From Syntrophus sp. (in: bacteria) (GTDB lineage Bacteria > Desulfobacterota > Syntrophia > Syntrophales > UBA8958): 7,999 nt of DNA. The DNA lies in assembly GCA_003451635.1 (NCBI GenBank), contig DMAT01000130.1, positions 1 to 7,999 of the forward strand, written 5' to 3'. Every line of letters starts with the position of its first letter. The first letter of the stretch is position 1. Positions 1-5,839 of the stretch are shown piece by piece. The notes below the pieces were generated by a model. That model was not told where the DNA came from and made no database searches. It saw only the letters and a program-made list of their open reading frames with translations. The position numbers and the translations under genes were made by a program.

Positions 1-191
1 TCAATCTGCGAATACTTGCCGATGGCCTTCTGGTTGCACAGACTAGCCTGCTCTATGCCGAAATATTCTTCAACCGCCTGGAACCAAAGGCCGTCATGGG
101 CAAGCCAGTTGAGCGATGCATCCTCCAGGAGCCCCAGTATTTCTTCTTTCGATAGATTTTGTAGCTCCCTGTTCAGGGTGTCTTTTTCCAT
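1..191 (-). CDS. DUF6125-like protein, N-terminal part (runs off left edge)
   Basis: This gene is read right to left. It is open for 63 codons from an ATG at 191 and leaves the window without a stop. The visible protein begins MEKDTLNREL and contains NWLAHDGLWFQAVEEYFG near residues 28-44, followed by a helix ending NQKAIGKYSQI. The tract 'WLAHDGLWF..VE..FG' resembles the start of DUF6125 proteins, which are small and soluble, have no settled function, and I recall as frequent in anaerobic Desulfobacterota; this match is from memory. An in-frame ATG at 206 would add five residues, but it overlaps the GGAGG motif at 204-200 that lies 8 nt before the ATG at 191, so the shorter start is preferred. 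No signal peptide or membrane segment is visible. The gene diverges from the TetR gene, so its expression could be affected by the shared upstream region. Its function is unknown. Confidence 0.72.
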   Translation of the reverse strand, partial: MEKDTLNRELQNLSKEEILGLLEDASLNWLAHDGLWFQAVEEYFGIEQASLCNQKAIGKYSQI

Positions 192-199
192 AACCTTTT

Positions 200-204
200 C
201 CTCC
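200..204 (-). promoter_or_regulatory. Ribosome binding site of the DUF6125-like gene
   Basis: GGAGG on the minus strand lies 8 nt upstream of the ATG at 191. It overlaps the alternative ATG at 206, so it decides the start in favour of 191. Confidence 0.7.
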
Positions 205-236
205 ATTCTCGATAGAAAAAAATTGTTAAAAAAAAC

Positions 237-265
237 TTGACAAAAACATTTTTCTTCTGTAGCTT
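237..265 (+). promoter_or_regulatory. Putative sigma-70 promoter of the TetR gene and possibly the whole cluster
   Basis: A perfect -35 hexamer TTGACA (237-242) is followed after 17 bp by TAGCTT (260-265), a weak -10. Transcription would begin near 272, inside the palindromic operator at 272-289, which is a standard place for repression. The upstream DNA is A/T-rich (211-236), resembling an UP element. The resulting leader would be about 95 nt. The poor -10 is the main doubt. Confidence 0.5.
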
Positions 266-271
266 GCTACC

Positions 272-289
272 TGAGTGAGGGCTCAGTCA
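272..289 (+). promoter_or_regulatory. FadR/TetR-type operator, copy 1 (best palindrome)
   Basis: TGAGTGAGGGCTCAGTCA is an inverted repeat: two 7-nt half sites separated by 4 nt, or 7 of 8 paired positions when read as 8-2-8. The architecture TGAxTGA-N4-TCAxTCA is the same as the published Bacillus FadR box (TGAATGA-N4-TCATTCA), which is bound by a TetR-family acyl-CoA sensor. It overlaps the predicted transcription start of the local TetR gene, so autorepression is likely. Related copies lie at 2131-2148 and 7132-7149. Confidence 0.72.
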
Positions 290-367
290 CCAAAACAAAA
301 ACACCCACACTCTGTGTAGCCCCTAAATGACACAAGATTAAAAATAGGTCAAGCGCCCTTTTTGAAA

Positions 368-1114
368 ATGCAAAAGACAATGAACAATTTTAAAAATAGG
401 CCCATGAAAGCCAAATCCGTCGTTTCGAGCATTAAAAACGAGGACCTCGTCGATCGCAGAAGAAAGCAGATTATTCTGGGCGCGGTAAAAGTTTTCACTG
501 CAAAAGGTTTTCACAAGGCCACGGTCCGGGAAATCGCCGAGGCCTCGGGAATCACTATGGGGACCATGTATGGTTACGTGCGGACTAAGGAAGACATCCT
601 TTTCATCTGCTATGAGTACATGACAAGCATTCTTTCCGAAGGCCTCAAAGATGCTATCAGCGGCCTGGAGGATCCAAGGAAAGAACTCCGGGTAATCCTG
701 AGGAGAAACCTGGACATGATTCATGCTCATCAGGATATAGTCATGTTCTTATACCAGGAATCAGGGGCGTATGATCAGGAGGCGATACGTTCCGTGCTCT
801 CCCAGGAGATGAAATATGTCGAGCTCTTTGAAGATGTGCTGAGAAGGCGCTTTGCTGGCCAGAAAATCAATGAATTCAGATTGAGACTGGCGGCGGATAT
901 TCTCTCCTATACACCGGTTATCCTGGTGTTGAGGCGGTGGAGCCTGACCAGACGATTTGACTCCATGGAGGAAGTAAAAGAAGGCATTCTGGATTTCCTG
1001 GAAAAGGAGATCGAGCTGATAGTGGAAGATTATAATTACGAAAAGCCGGTGAAGGCCGTTGAGGAAGACAAAAGCATCGAATATTGGCTGAAAACGTACG
1101 AAGATACATTATAG
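368..1114 (+). CDS. TetR/AcrR-family transcriptional regulator, FadR-like
   Basis: This is a cytoplasmic DNA-binding repressor of 248 residues from the ATG at 368. The TetR DNA-binding domain occupies about residues 29-79: a first helix (RRKQIILGAVKVFTAKGF), then the helix-turn-helix VREIAEASGITMGTMYGYV at 53-71, closed by the family-typical 'R.KEDIL'. The remaining ~170 residues form the helical ligand and dimer domain, which diverges between TetR proteins. The protein is longer than the usual 190-220 residues because of a ~28-residue N-terminal tail and a charged C-terminal tail. The start is uncertain: the ATG at 368 has no good Shine-Dalgarno, a TTG at 362 is in frame, and the ATG codons at 380 and 404 would also keep the whole domain. 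The gene lies downstream of operator copy 1 and 42 bp before E1 alpha. By context and operator type it probably senses an acyl-CoA made by this pathway; the ligand is inference. Confidence 0.9.
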   Translation: MQKTMNNFKNRPMKAKSVVSSIKNEDLVDRRRKQIILGAVKVFTAKGFHKATVREIAEASGITMGTMYGYVRTKEDILFICYEYMTSILSEGLKDAISGLEDPRKELRVILRRNLDMIHAHQDIVMFLYQESGAYDQEAIRSVLSQEMKYVELFEDVLRRRFAGQKINEFRLRLAADILSYTPVILVLRRWSLTRRFDSMEEVKEGILDFLEKEIELIVEDYNYEKPVKAVEEDKSIEYWLKTYEDTL

Positions 1115-1146
1115 TGCGCGTCCAAATATAATATGAGGACCGGAAA

Positions 1147-1150
1147 GGAG
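1147..1150 (+). promoter_or_regulatory. Ribosome binding site fixing a GTG start for E1 alpha
   Basis: GGAG within AAAGGAG lies 6 nt before the GTG at 1157. The upstream in-frame ATG at 1133 has only A/T-rich sequence before it and no Shine-Dalgarno, so GTG is the better start. Confidence 0.75.
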
Positions 1151-1156
1151 AAACTT

Positions 1157-2116
1157 GTGGGCAAACCAACAAAAGAAAAAATGATTGAGATGTACCGGGT
1201 CATGGCGAAGATTAGAAAGACGGAGCAAAAACTCATGGAGGTCTTCTCGAACGGAGAAATACTGGGATTCCTTCATGTGAGCATCGGCCAGGAAGCGGCT
1301 CCCGTGGGGATATGCAGTCATCTGAACGAGGCCGACTATATTGCGACCACACATCGGGGCCATGGCCACGCCATTGCCAAGGGAATCGATTTGAAAATGG
1401 CCATGGCGGAGTTGTTCGGAAAGAAGGCCGGTTACTGCCTCGGACGATCCGGCTCCATGCATCTGGCTGACAAATCACGGGGCATAATGGGAGCCAATGG
1501 CATCGTCGGTGCGGGGATTCCCATTGCCACCGGGGCCGCCTTTGCGGCGAAATACAAAAAGACGGATCAGGTGGTGGTAGCGACGTTCGGTGAAGGGGCA
1601 ACCGGGGAGGGGGCTTTTCATGAGGCCTTAAACTTTGCCGCCATCAAGAAACTGCCCATTGTCTATCTCTGCGAAAATAACGGTTGGGCGGAATTCTCTC
1701 CCATGTCGATTCACGCGCCTGTCCAAAGTGTCACCCAGCGCGCCCTAGGCTATGATATTCCGGCCGTATCGGTGGAAAATGAGGTCCTGGAAATCTATGA
1801 GGCGGCCGGGAAGGCCGTGGAGCGGGCAAGAAATGGCGAAGGGCCGACCCTGATCGAAGTCAGGAGTGAACGCTGGTATGGCCACTATGTCGGTGATGCC
1901 CAAAAGTATCGTGACAAGGAAAATGTGGCCCAGGCGATGGCCAAGGATTGTCTCCTGAATTTCGAAAAAGATCTGTTACAGTCCAAGGTGCTGAAAAAAC
2001 AGGATATCGAAAAGATCAACGCCGATCTCGATACCGAGATCGAAGCAGCCGTCAGTTTTGCCAGGGAATGTCCCTATCCGGAAGCTTCAGAAATGATGGA
2101 AGGTCTTTATCTTTAA
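1157..2116 (+). CDS. acoA: Thiamine-diphosphate-dependent dehydrogenase E1 component, alpha subunit (acetoin dehydrogenase type)
   Basis: This is the alpha subunit of the alpha2beta2 E1 enzyme, which binds thiamine diphosphate, attacks a 2-oxo acid or acyloin and passes the acyl group to lipoyl-E2. It has 319 residues from GTG, the normal size for AcoA. Family landmarks are THRGHGHAIAKG (about 64-75), GRSGSMHLAD (96-105), GANGIVGAG (112-120), the cofactor motif running from GEG (145-147) to ENN (173-175), and GHYVGDAQKYR in the C-terminal half. The 'GANGIVG' and 'GH..GDAQ.Y' tracts and the closing 'AVSFARECPYPEASE' are closest, from memory, to AcoA of acetoin dehydrogenase rather than pyruvate E1 alpha. 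The cofactor motif is GEG where GDG is usual, and NGWA where NGYG is usual, so the metal and cofactor site is slightly divergent. It lies 42 bp after the regulator and pairs with the beta gene downstream. The true substrate could be acetoin, a longer acyloin or a 2-oxo acid. Confidence 0.92.
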   Translation: MGKPTKEKMIEMYRVMAKIRKTEQKLMEVFSNGEILGFLHVSIGQEAAPVGICSHLNEADYIATTHRGHGHAIAKGIDLKMAMAELFGKKAGYCLGRSGSMHLADKSRGIMGANGIVGAGIPIATGAAFAAKYKKTDQVVVATFGEGATGEGAFHEALNFAAIKKLPIVYLCENNGWAEFSPMSIHAPVQSVTQRALGYDIPAVSVENEVLEIYEAAGKAVERARNGEGPTLIEVRSERWYGHYVGDAQKYRDKENVAQAMAKDCLLNFEKDLLQSKVLKKQDIEKINADLDTEIEAAVSFARECPYPEASEMMEGLYL

Positions 2117-2118
2117 TT

Positions 2119-2137
2119 GGGGCGATAAGCTGAGTGA
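2119..2137 (+). repeat. Leader repeat, copy A (pairs with 7118-7138)
   Basis: GGGGCGATAAGCTGAGTGA recurs at 7118-7138 as GGGGCGATctAAGCTGAGTGA, identical except for a 2-nt insertion. Both copies end with the left half of a FadR-like operator in an intergenic gap and neither is coding. The downstream operator half is also partly shared. This suggests a duplicated or jointly selected control module. Confidence 0.7.
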
Positions 2138-2148
2138 GCGTTCAATAA
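2131..2148 (+). promoter_or_regulatory. FadR/TetR-type operator, copy 2 (degenerate right half)
   Basis: TGAGTGAGCGTTCAATAA lies in the 56-bp gap between E1 alpha and E1 beta. The left half TGAGTGA is identical to the other copies; the right half TCAATAA differs from TCAATCA of copy 3 at one base. It is preceded by GGGGCGATAAGC, which also occurs before copy 3 with a 2-nt insertion. It is the weakest palindrome of the three. It could let the regulator control an internal promoter or block elongation, but I see no good sigma-70 hexamers here. Confidence 0.55.
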
Positions 2149-2172
2149 CATTGCTTTAAGGAGAAAAATAGC

Positions 2173-3150
2173 ATGAAAGACATTCGCTATATATTTGCTA
2201 TCAAGGAGGCCATGGAAGAGGAGATGGACAGGGATGAAAACGTCTTTCTGATTGGTGAGGACGTTGGACTTGCAGGGGGGTCTTTCGGGGCCAGCAAGGG
2301 TCTCTACGAGAAATTTGGGCCCGAACGTATTGTAGATACGCCCATCAGCGAACTCGGCTTCACATCCCTTGCGGCTGGCGCGGCCAGTTGCGGACTTCGT
2401 CCGATTGTTGAGATCATGTTCATGGATTTCGTCACCTGTTGTATGGACAGTATCGTAAATCAAATTGCGAAGATGCGTTATATGTTCGGCAACCAGTACA
2501 CCGTGCCGATTGTCATTAGAATGCCCGAGGGTGGTGGCCTCAATGCCGGACCCCAACATTCCCAGTGCCTTGAGGCCTGGTTCGCCCATGTGCCGGGGTT
2601 GAAGGTCGTCATGGCAGCGAACCCTTATGATGTGAAAGGCCTGCTCAAATCGGCCATCCGTGATGATAACCCGATCATCTTTATCGAAAACAAGACTCTC
2701 CATGCCATGAAAGGTTCGATACCTGAAGAAGAATATCTGATACCTCTCGGAAAGGCCGACGTGAAACGGGAAGGCACGGATGTTACGGTGGTGTCGGCGT
2801 CCCGCCTGGTCAATGAGTCCATCAAGGCTGCGGATGCCCTGTCGAAGGAAGGAATAAGTGTAGAGGTCGTCGATTTAAGGACCATCCAACCCTGGGATCG
2901 GGAAACAGTTTTTACATCCATTGCCAAGACCCATCGACTGGTGGTAGCCCATGAAGCGGTGAAGCAGTTCGGGTTTGGCGCTGAAATTGCGGCGGCTGTA
3001 GCCGAAGAGATTCTGGACGAACTGGATGCCCCCATCATGCGTGTTGGCGCACCCTTTGTCCCGGCGTCATACAGCCTGGAAAAATATTATGTGCCCGGCG
3101 CGGAAGATGTGAAAAAGGCCGTACTGGCCACTATGGAACGGAGTTTTTAG
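2173..3150 (+). CDS. acoB: Thiamine-diphosphate-dependent dehydrogenase E1 component, beta subunit (acetoin dehydrogenase type)
   Basis: This is the beta subunit of the E1 heterotetramer; it completes the thiamine diphosphate site with the alpha subunit and docks on E2. It has 325 residues, the standard length. Visible motifs are IGEDVG (27-32), FGPERIVDTPISE (48-60), where Glu60 matches the glutamate that contacts the aminopyrimidine ring, the GGG..AGPQHSQ loop with His129 at the conserved active-site histidine, and HEAVKQFGFGAEIAAAV in the C-terminal transketolase domain. The order is a pyrimidine-binding transketolase domain (about 4-180) and then the C-terminal domain (about 195-320). AAGGAG at 2158-2163 lies 9 nt before the ATG. 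The gap from E1 alpha is larger than elsewhere in the cluster and carries operator copy 2. It is not followed directly by E2 as in classical aco and pdh operons; three other enzyme genes intervene. Confidence 0.93.
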   Translation: MKDIRYIFAIKEAMEEEMDRDENVFLIGEDVGLAGGSFGASKGLYEKFGPERIVDTPISELGFTSLAAGAASCGLRPIVEIMFMDFVTCCMDSIVNQIAKMRYMFGNQYTVPIVIRMPEGGGLNAGPQHSQCLEAWFAHVPGLKVVMAANPYDVKGLLKSAIRDDNPIIFIENKTLHAMKGSIPEEEYLIPLGKADVKREGTDVTVVSASRLVNESIKAADALSKEGISVEVVDLRTIQPWDRETVFTSIAKTHRLVVAHEAVKQFGFGAEIAAAVAEEILDELDAPIMRVGAPFVPASYSLEKYYVPGAEDVKKAVLATMERSF

Positions 3151-3163
3151 GAAGGAGGATAAA

Positions 3164-4216
3164 ATGAAGGCAGCAGTCTGGTATGCCAAAGAAGATATTC
3201 GATTCGAAGACTATCCTGACCCAAAGGTCGCAGCGGGCCAGGTAAAGGTCAAAATTAAACAGTGTGGTATATGCGGGTCCGATCTCCATGAATTCAGGAG
3301 CGGACCCTTTATTATTCCGGCGAAGCCCCATCCTTTGACAGGGTGCGCCGGAGGTCCGGTTATCCTTGGCCATGAATTTTCCGCCGCAGTTGTGGAAGTG
3401 GGCGAAGGGGTGAAGCGTTTCCAGGTGGGCGACCGTGTTACTGTTAATCCCCTGATATACTGCGGAAAATGCCATTATTGCCGGAAGGGCGTACATATCA
3501 TGTGCACGAAGCTGGGCACGGTAGGCTTTGCCTGGGACGGCGCTTTTGCTGAATATGGCGTCTATCCGGAATACAGTCTTTACAAACTTCCAGATTCAGT
3601 GACAGACGACATGGGCGCCTTTGTGGAGCCTTTGGCTGTTGCCGTCCATGCGGTAAACCGTAGCGGTATGAAGATTGGCGATAATGTGGCTGTTGTCGGC
3701 GCCGGACCCATCGGACTATTTGTCCTGCAGGCCTGCAAGGCCGCGGGCGCCGGGCACGTCTATGTAATCGAGCCCATGAAGGCCCGCATGGAGACGGCAG
3801 CGAAAACCGGCGCCAATGCTGTATTTGATCCCACCGCAGTCGATGCGGGTAAGGAAATCGGGGCATTGACTGATAATTTACGGGCGGACATCGCCTTCGA
3901 CTGTGTGGGTAATCAGTCTTCCTTCGATACGGCCGTCAAGGTGACGGGTAGAAGGGCAAGAATCTGTGTTGTCGGTCTGGCCCTCAAACCCATTTCGGTT
4001 CCCTTCATCCGGCTTTGGGGACACGAGAAGGAACTTACATTCAGTAGTGGCTACCAGGACGAATTTCCCGCCGCCATCGCCTACCTGGAAGACGGACGGG
4101 TGAAAGTGGACGCGCTCATTTCGGCCCGTATCGGTGTTGGAGATCTCGTTGAGCAAGGGATCAAGCAGTTGATTGAGCATCCGGATCAACACGTAAAAAT
4201 CTTAGTTAGTCCATAA
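3164..4216 (+). CDS. Zinc-dependent medium-chain alcohol dehydrogenase, 2,3-butanediol dehydrogenase-like
   Basis: This 350-residue cytoplasmic enzyme probably interconverts a secondary alcohol or vicinal diol and its ketone with NAD. The N-terminal GroES-like domain carries CGICGSDLHEF, GHE (69-71) and VEP (154-156); by analogy with sorbitol dehydrogenase the catalytic zinc site would use Cys37, His70 and Glu71, with Glu155 nearby. The structural zinc loop is complete, with Cys100, Cys103, Cys106 and Cys114. The Rossmann motif GAGPIG is at 179-184, with an acidic residue (VIEP) at the end of the next strand, favouring NAD over NADP. The stretch 'DLHEF..GP..IP.KPHPLTG' followed by 'GHEFS' strongly recalls (R,R)-2,3-butanediol dehydrogenase of Bacillus. 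AAGGAGG at 3152-3158 is 5 nt before the ATG, and the gene follows E1 beta by 13 bp. Next to an acetoin-dehydrogenase-like complex, a diol or acyloin substrate fits well. Sorbitol or threonine dehydrogenase activity cannot be excluded. Confidence 0.88.
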   Translation: MKAAVWYAKEDIRFEDYPDPKVAAGQVKVKIKQCGICGSDLHEFRSGPFIIPAKPHPLTGCAGGPVILGHEFSAAVVEVGEGVKRFQVGDRVTVNPLIYCGKCHYCRKGVHIMCTKLGTVGFAWDGAFAEYGVYPEYSLYKLPDSVTDDMGAFVEPLAVAVHAVNRSGMKIGDNVAVVGAGPIGLFVLQACKAAGAGHVYVIEPMKARMETAAKTGANAVFDPTAVDAGKEIGALTDNLRADIAFDCVGNQSSFDTAVKVTGRRARICVVGLALKPISVPFIRLWGHEKELTFSSGYQDEFPAAIAYLEDGRVKVDALISARIGVGDLVEQGIKQLIEHPDQHVKILVSP

Positions 4217-4220
4217 GAAC

Positions 4221-4226
4221 AGGAGG
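4221..4226 (+). promoter_or_regulatory. Ribosome binding site of the short-chain dehydrogenase
   Basis: AGGAGG lies 5 nt before the ATG at 4232. An adjacent in-frame GTG at 4229 would leave only 2 nt of spacing, so ATG is the better start. Confidence 0.75.
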
Positions 4227-4231
4227 TAGTG

Positions 4232-5005
4232 ATGAATTTTCAATACTTTGATTTGACGGGGAAAGTAGCCATTGTCACAGGAGGCGCTACGGGGATCGGT
4301 CGCGGTCTTGCAGAAGGACTGGCTGACGCTGGTGCGACCATTGTTCTGTGTGCAAGACGAATGAACGTTCTGGAAGACGCCTGCAAGGAAATCGCCGACC
4401 GGACCGGCGTGCCTACCTATCCGCACCGTCTGGATATTACCAGCACCGAAGAGATCAACATTCTGGTTAAAGACGTGGTCGAAAAATTTGGACACATCGA
4501 CATACTGATCAATAACGCCGGTGTCGGCGGCAGCGAGAAACCCATCCTGAAGATGACGGAAGAGGATTGGGACACAACCGTGGCTACGGACCTGCGGGGC
4601 ATTTTCGTCCTGACCCAGGCAGTGGCCAAACAGATGGTTGCTCAAGGGAAGGGGGGCAAGGTGATCAATGTGGCCTCCATCGGCGCGGATATGATTTTTC
4701 TGAATATGTCCGCCTACTGCGCCAGCAAGGGCGGCGTCAAGCAGTTAACGAAGGTCATGGCCCTGGAGTGGGTCCGCTATAACATCCAGGTCAACGCCAT
4801 TCAGCCCGGCTATTTTGAAACACCCATGAATACGAGCTTCTTTGCCACCGAAATCGGGCAGAAGGTGATCAAAAAGAATATTCCCATGAACAGGCTGGGG
4901 CAGTTGGAGGACATGAGGGGTTTGGCCGTTTATCTGGCGTCCCCGGCATCCAATTTTATGACCGGGTCGTGCATTATTATCGACGGCGGACAGGTCTGCT
5001 GGTGA
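4232..5005 (+). CDS. Short-chain dehydrogenase/reductase (classical SDR, gluconate 5-dehydrogenase-like)
   Basis: This 257-residue single-domain Rossmann oxidoreductase has the normal classical SDR length. The cofactor motif TGGATGIG spans 16-23, followed by CARR (40-43), whose arginines favour NADP(H). NNAG is at 94-97. The catalytic serine is Ser149 (in INVAS), with Tyr162 and Lys166 in YCASK; the spacing is standard. The fourth residue of the N-S-Y-K tetrad, usually Asn in 'NLxG', is Asp120 in TDLRG. The late motif NIQVNAIQPGYFETPM recalls the gluconate 5-dehydrogenase/3-oxoacyl reductase-like branch, where an Asp at this place also occurs. The C-terminus IIIDGGQVCW is typical of classical SDRs. 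It follows the zinc dehydrogenase by 15 bp. The substrate cannot be read from sequence: a hydroxyketone, a diol or a 3-hydroxyacyl-CoA are all possible, the last being attractive next to an enoyl-CoA hydratase. Confidence 0.9.
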   Translation: MNFQYFDLTGKVAIVTGGATGIGRGLAEGLADAGATIVLCARRMNVLEDACKEIADRTGVPTYPHRLDITSTEEINILVKDVVEKFGHIDILINNAGVGGSEKPILKMTEEDWDTTVATDLRGIFVLTQAVAKQMVAQGKGGKVINVASIGADMIFLNMSAYCASKGGVKQLTKVMALEWVRYNIQVNAIQPGYFETPMNTSFFATEIGQKVIKKNIPMNRLGQLEDMRGLAVYLASPASNFMTGSCIIIDGGQVCW

Positions 5006-5024
5006 TCTTCCCGCAACAGCGAAT

Positions 5025-5030
5025 GAGGAG
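5025..5030 (+). promoter_or_regulatory. Ribosome binding site of the enoyl-CoA hydratase
   Basis: GAGGAG lies 7 nt before the ATG at 5038. In-frame ATGs at 4969 and 5023 are rejected: the first is inside the upstream gene and the second overlaps this site. Confidence 0.75.
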
Positions 5031-5037
5031 AAAATAT

Positions 5038-5820
5038 ATGAAAGAATACAAGACAATAATTTTAGAGAAGAAAGACGGTATCGGCTGTATCACCCTGAAC
5101 CGGCCCGAGGTGTTCAACGCCATCAGCCAGGAGCTGATCGATGAGCTCAGCGATGCCCTGGACGCGGTGAATAAGGATTACGAGATTCAGGTACTGATCC
5201 TTACCGGGGCGGGCAAGGGCTTTCAGGCCGGCGCCGACATCCGGGAACTGAGCATGATGACCCCCATGTCCATCCTGCGCTGGAATGAAGGGGTCCTGCG
5301 TAACCACGCGAAACTGGAAAAATTGCGCCAGCCGGTCATTGCGGCCATCAATGGTCTGGCCATGGGCGGCGGTTTGGAATTGGCCCTTTCCTGTTCGATC
5401 CGCATTGCCGTCGCCGGGGCAAAACTGGCCCTGCCGGAGGTAAAGCTGGGAATCATTCCAGGTACGGGGGGCACGCAGCGCCTGCCGCGACTGATCGGCA
5501 AGGGTAAGGCCTACGAACTCCTCCTGACGGGCGATACGATCACCACGGAAGAGGCCCTGAATATCGGTTTGGTAAACAAGGTGGTTCCGAAGGGGGAAGC
5601 TCTGACAGCATCGGAGGAAATGGCCCGTAAAATCATGGCCAATGCCCCCATTGCCGTGGAGATGTGCAAGGACGCCGTGGAAATCGGGATGGACCTTCCT
5701 CTGGAGCAGGCCATTCAATACTCCCAGAAGAATTGCATCACCTGTTTCAGCACGGAAGACATGAAGGAGGGAACCGGGGCGTTCCTGGAGAAAAGAAAAC
5801 CAAACTTCAAAGGAAAATAA
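5038..5820 (+). CDS. Enoyl-CoA hydratase/isomerase (crotonase family)
   Basis: This 260-residue soluble protein is the usual length for a bacterial crotonase, which adds water to trans-2-enoyl-CoA to give 3-hydroxyacyl-CoA. The opening GIGCITLNRPEVFNAIS is the classic first strand and helix. AGADI (64-68) supplies one oxyanion-hole backbone, and MGGGLELAL (109-117) supplies the other, with Glu114. The second catalytic glutamate is Glu134 in LPEVKLGIIPGTGGTQRL. Both glutamates present suggests true hydratase activity rather than isomerase or hydrolase side branches. Small departures are Gln63 in 'GFQAGADI' and SCS instead of the usual CD after the second motif. The protein ends in a Lys-rich FLEKRKPNFKGK, the normal C-terminal signature. 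It sits between the SDR and the E2 gene (19 bp before E2), so it probably processes an acyl-CoA downstream of the dehydrogenase complex; chain length and branching are unknown. Confidence 0.93.
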   Translation: MKEYKTIILEKKDGIGCITLNRPEVFNAISQELIDELSDALDAVNKDYEIQVLILTGAGKGFQAGADIRELSMMTPMSILRWNEGVLRNHAKLEKLRQPVIAAINGLAMGGGLELALSCSIRIAVAGAKLALPEVKLGIIPGTGGTQRLPRLIGKGKAYELLLTGDTITTEEALNIGLVNKVVPKGEALTASEEMARKIMANAPIAVEMCKDAVEIGMDLPLEQAIQYSQKNCITCFSTEDMKEGTGAFLEKRKPNFKGK

Positions 5821-5839
5821 GCAGATAGGGAGTATTGCG

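Noticed and set aside
16..240. Plus-strand 74-codon open frame at the left edge
   Set aside because: Ser-rich and featureless with no good ribosome binding site; the opposite strand encodes a recognisable DUF6125-like start with GGAGG.
306..316. Short palindrome CACA-CTC-TGTG in the TetR leader
   Set aside because: Too short and different from the three operators; found only once, so no regulatory role is claimed.
338..400. Direct repeat TTAAAAATAGG at 338-348 and 390-400
   Set aside because: An 11-nt repeat in A/T-rich DNA near the TetR start could easily be chance; there is no third copy or symmetry to give it a function.
1115..1156. Sigma-54 promoter for the E1 alpha gene, as in AcoR-controlled acetoin operons
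   Set aside because: I could not find a GG-N10-GC type -24/-12 element upstream of the gene, and no AcoR-like gene is in the window.
2113..2703. Antisense open frame (196 codons) across the start of E1 beta
   Set aside because: It overlaps the conserved E1 beta active-site coding sequence and has no recognisable motif.
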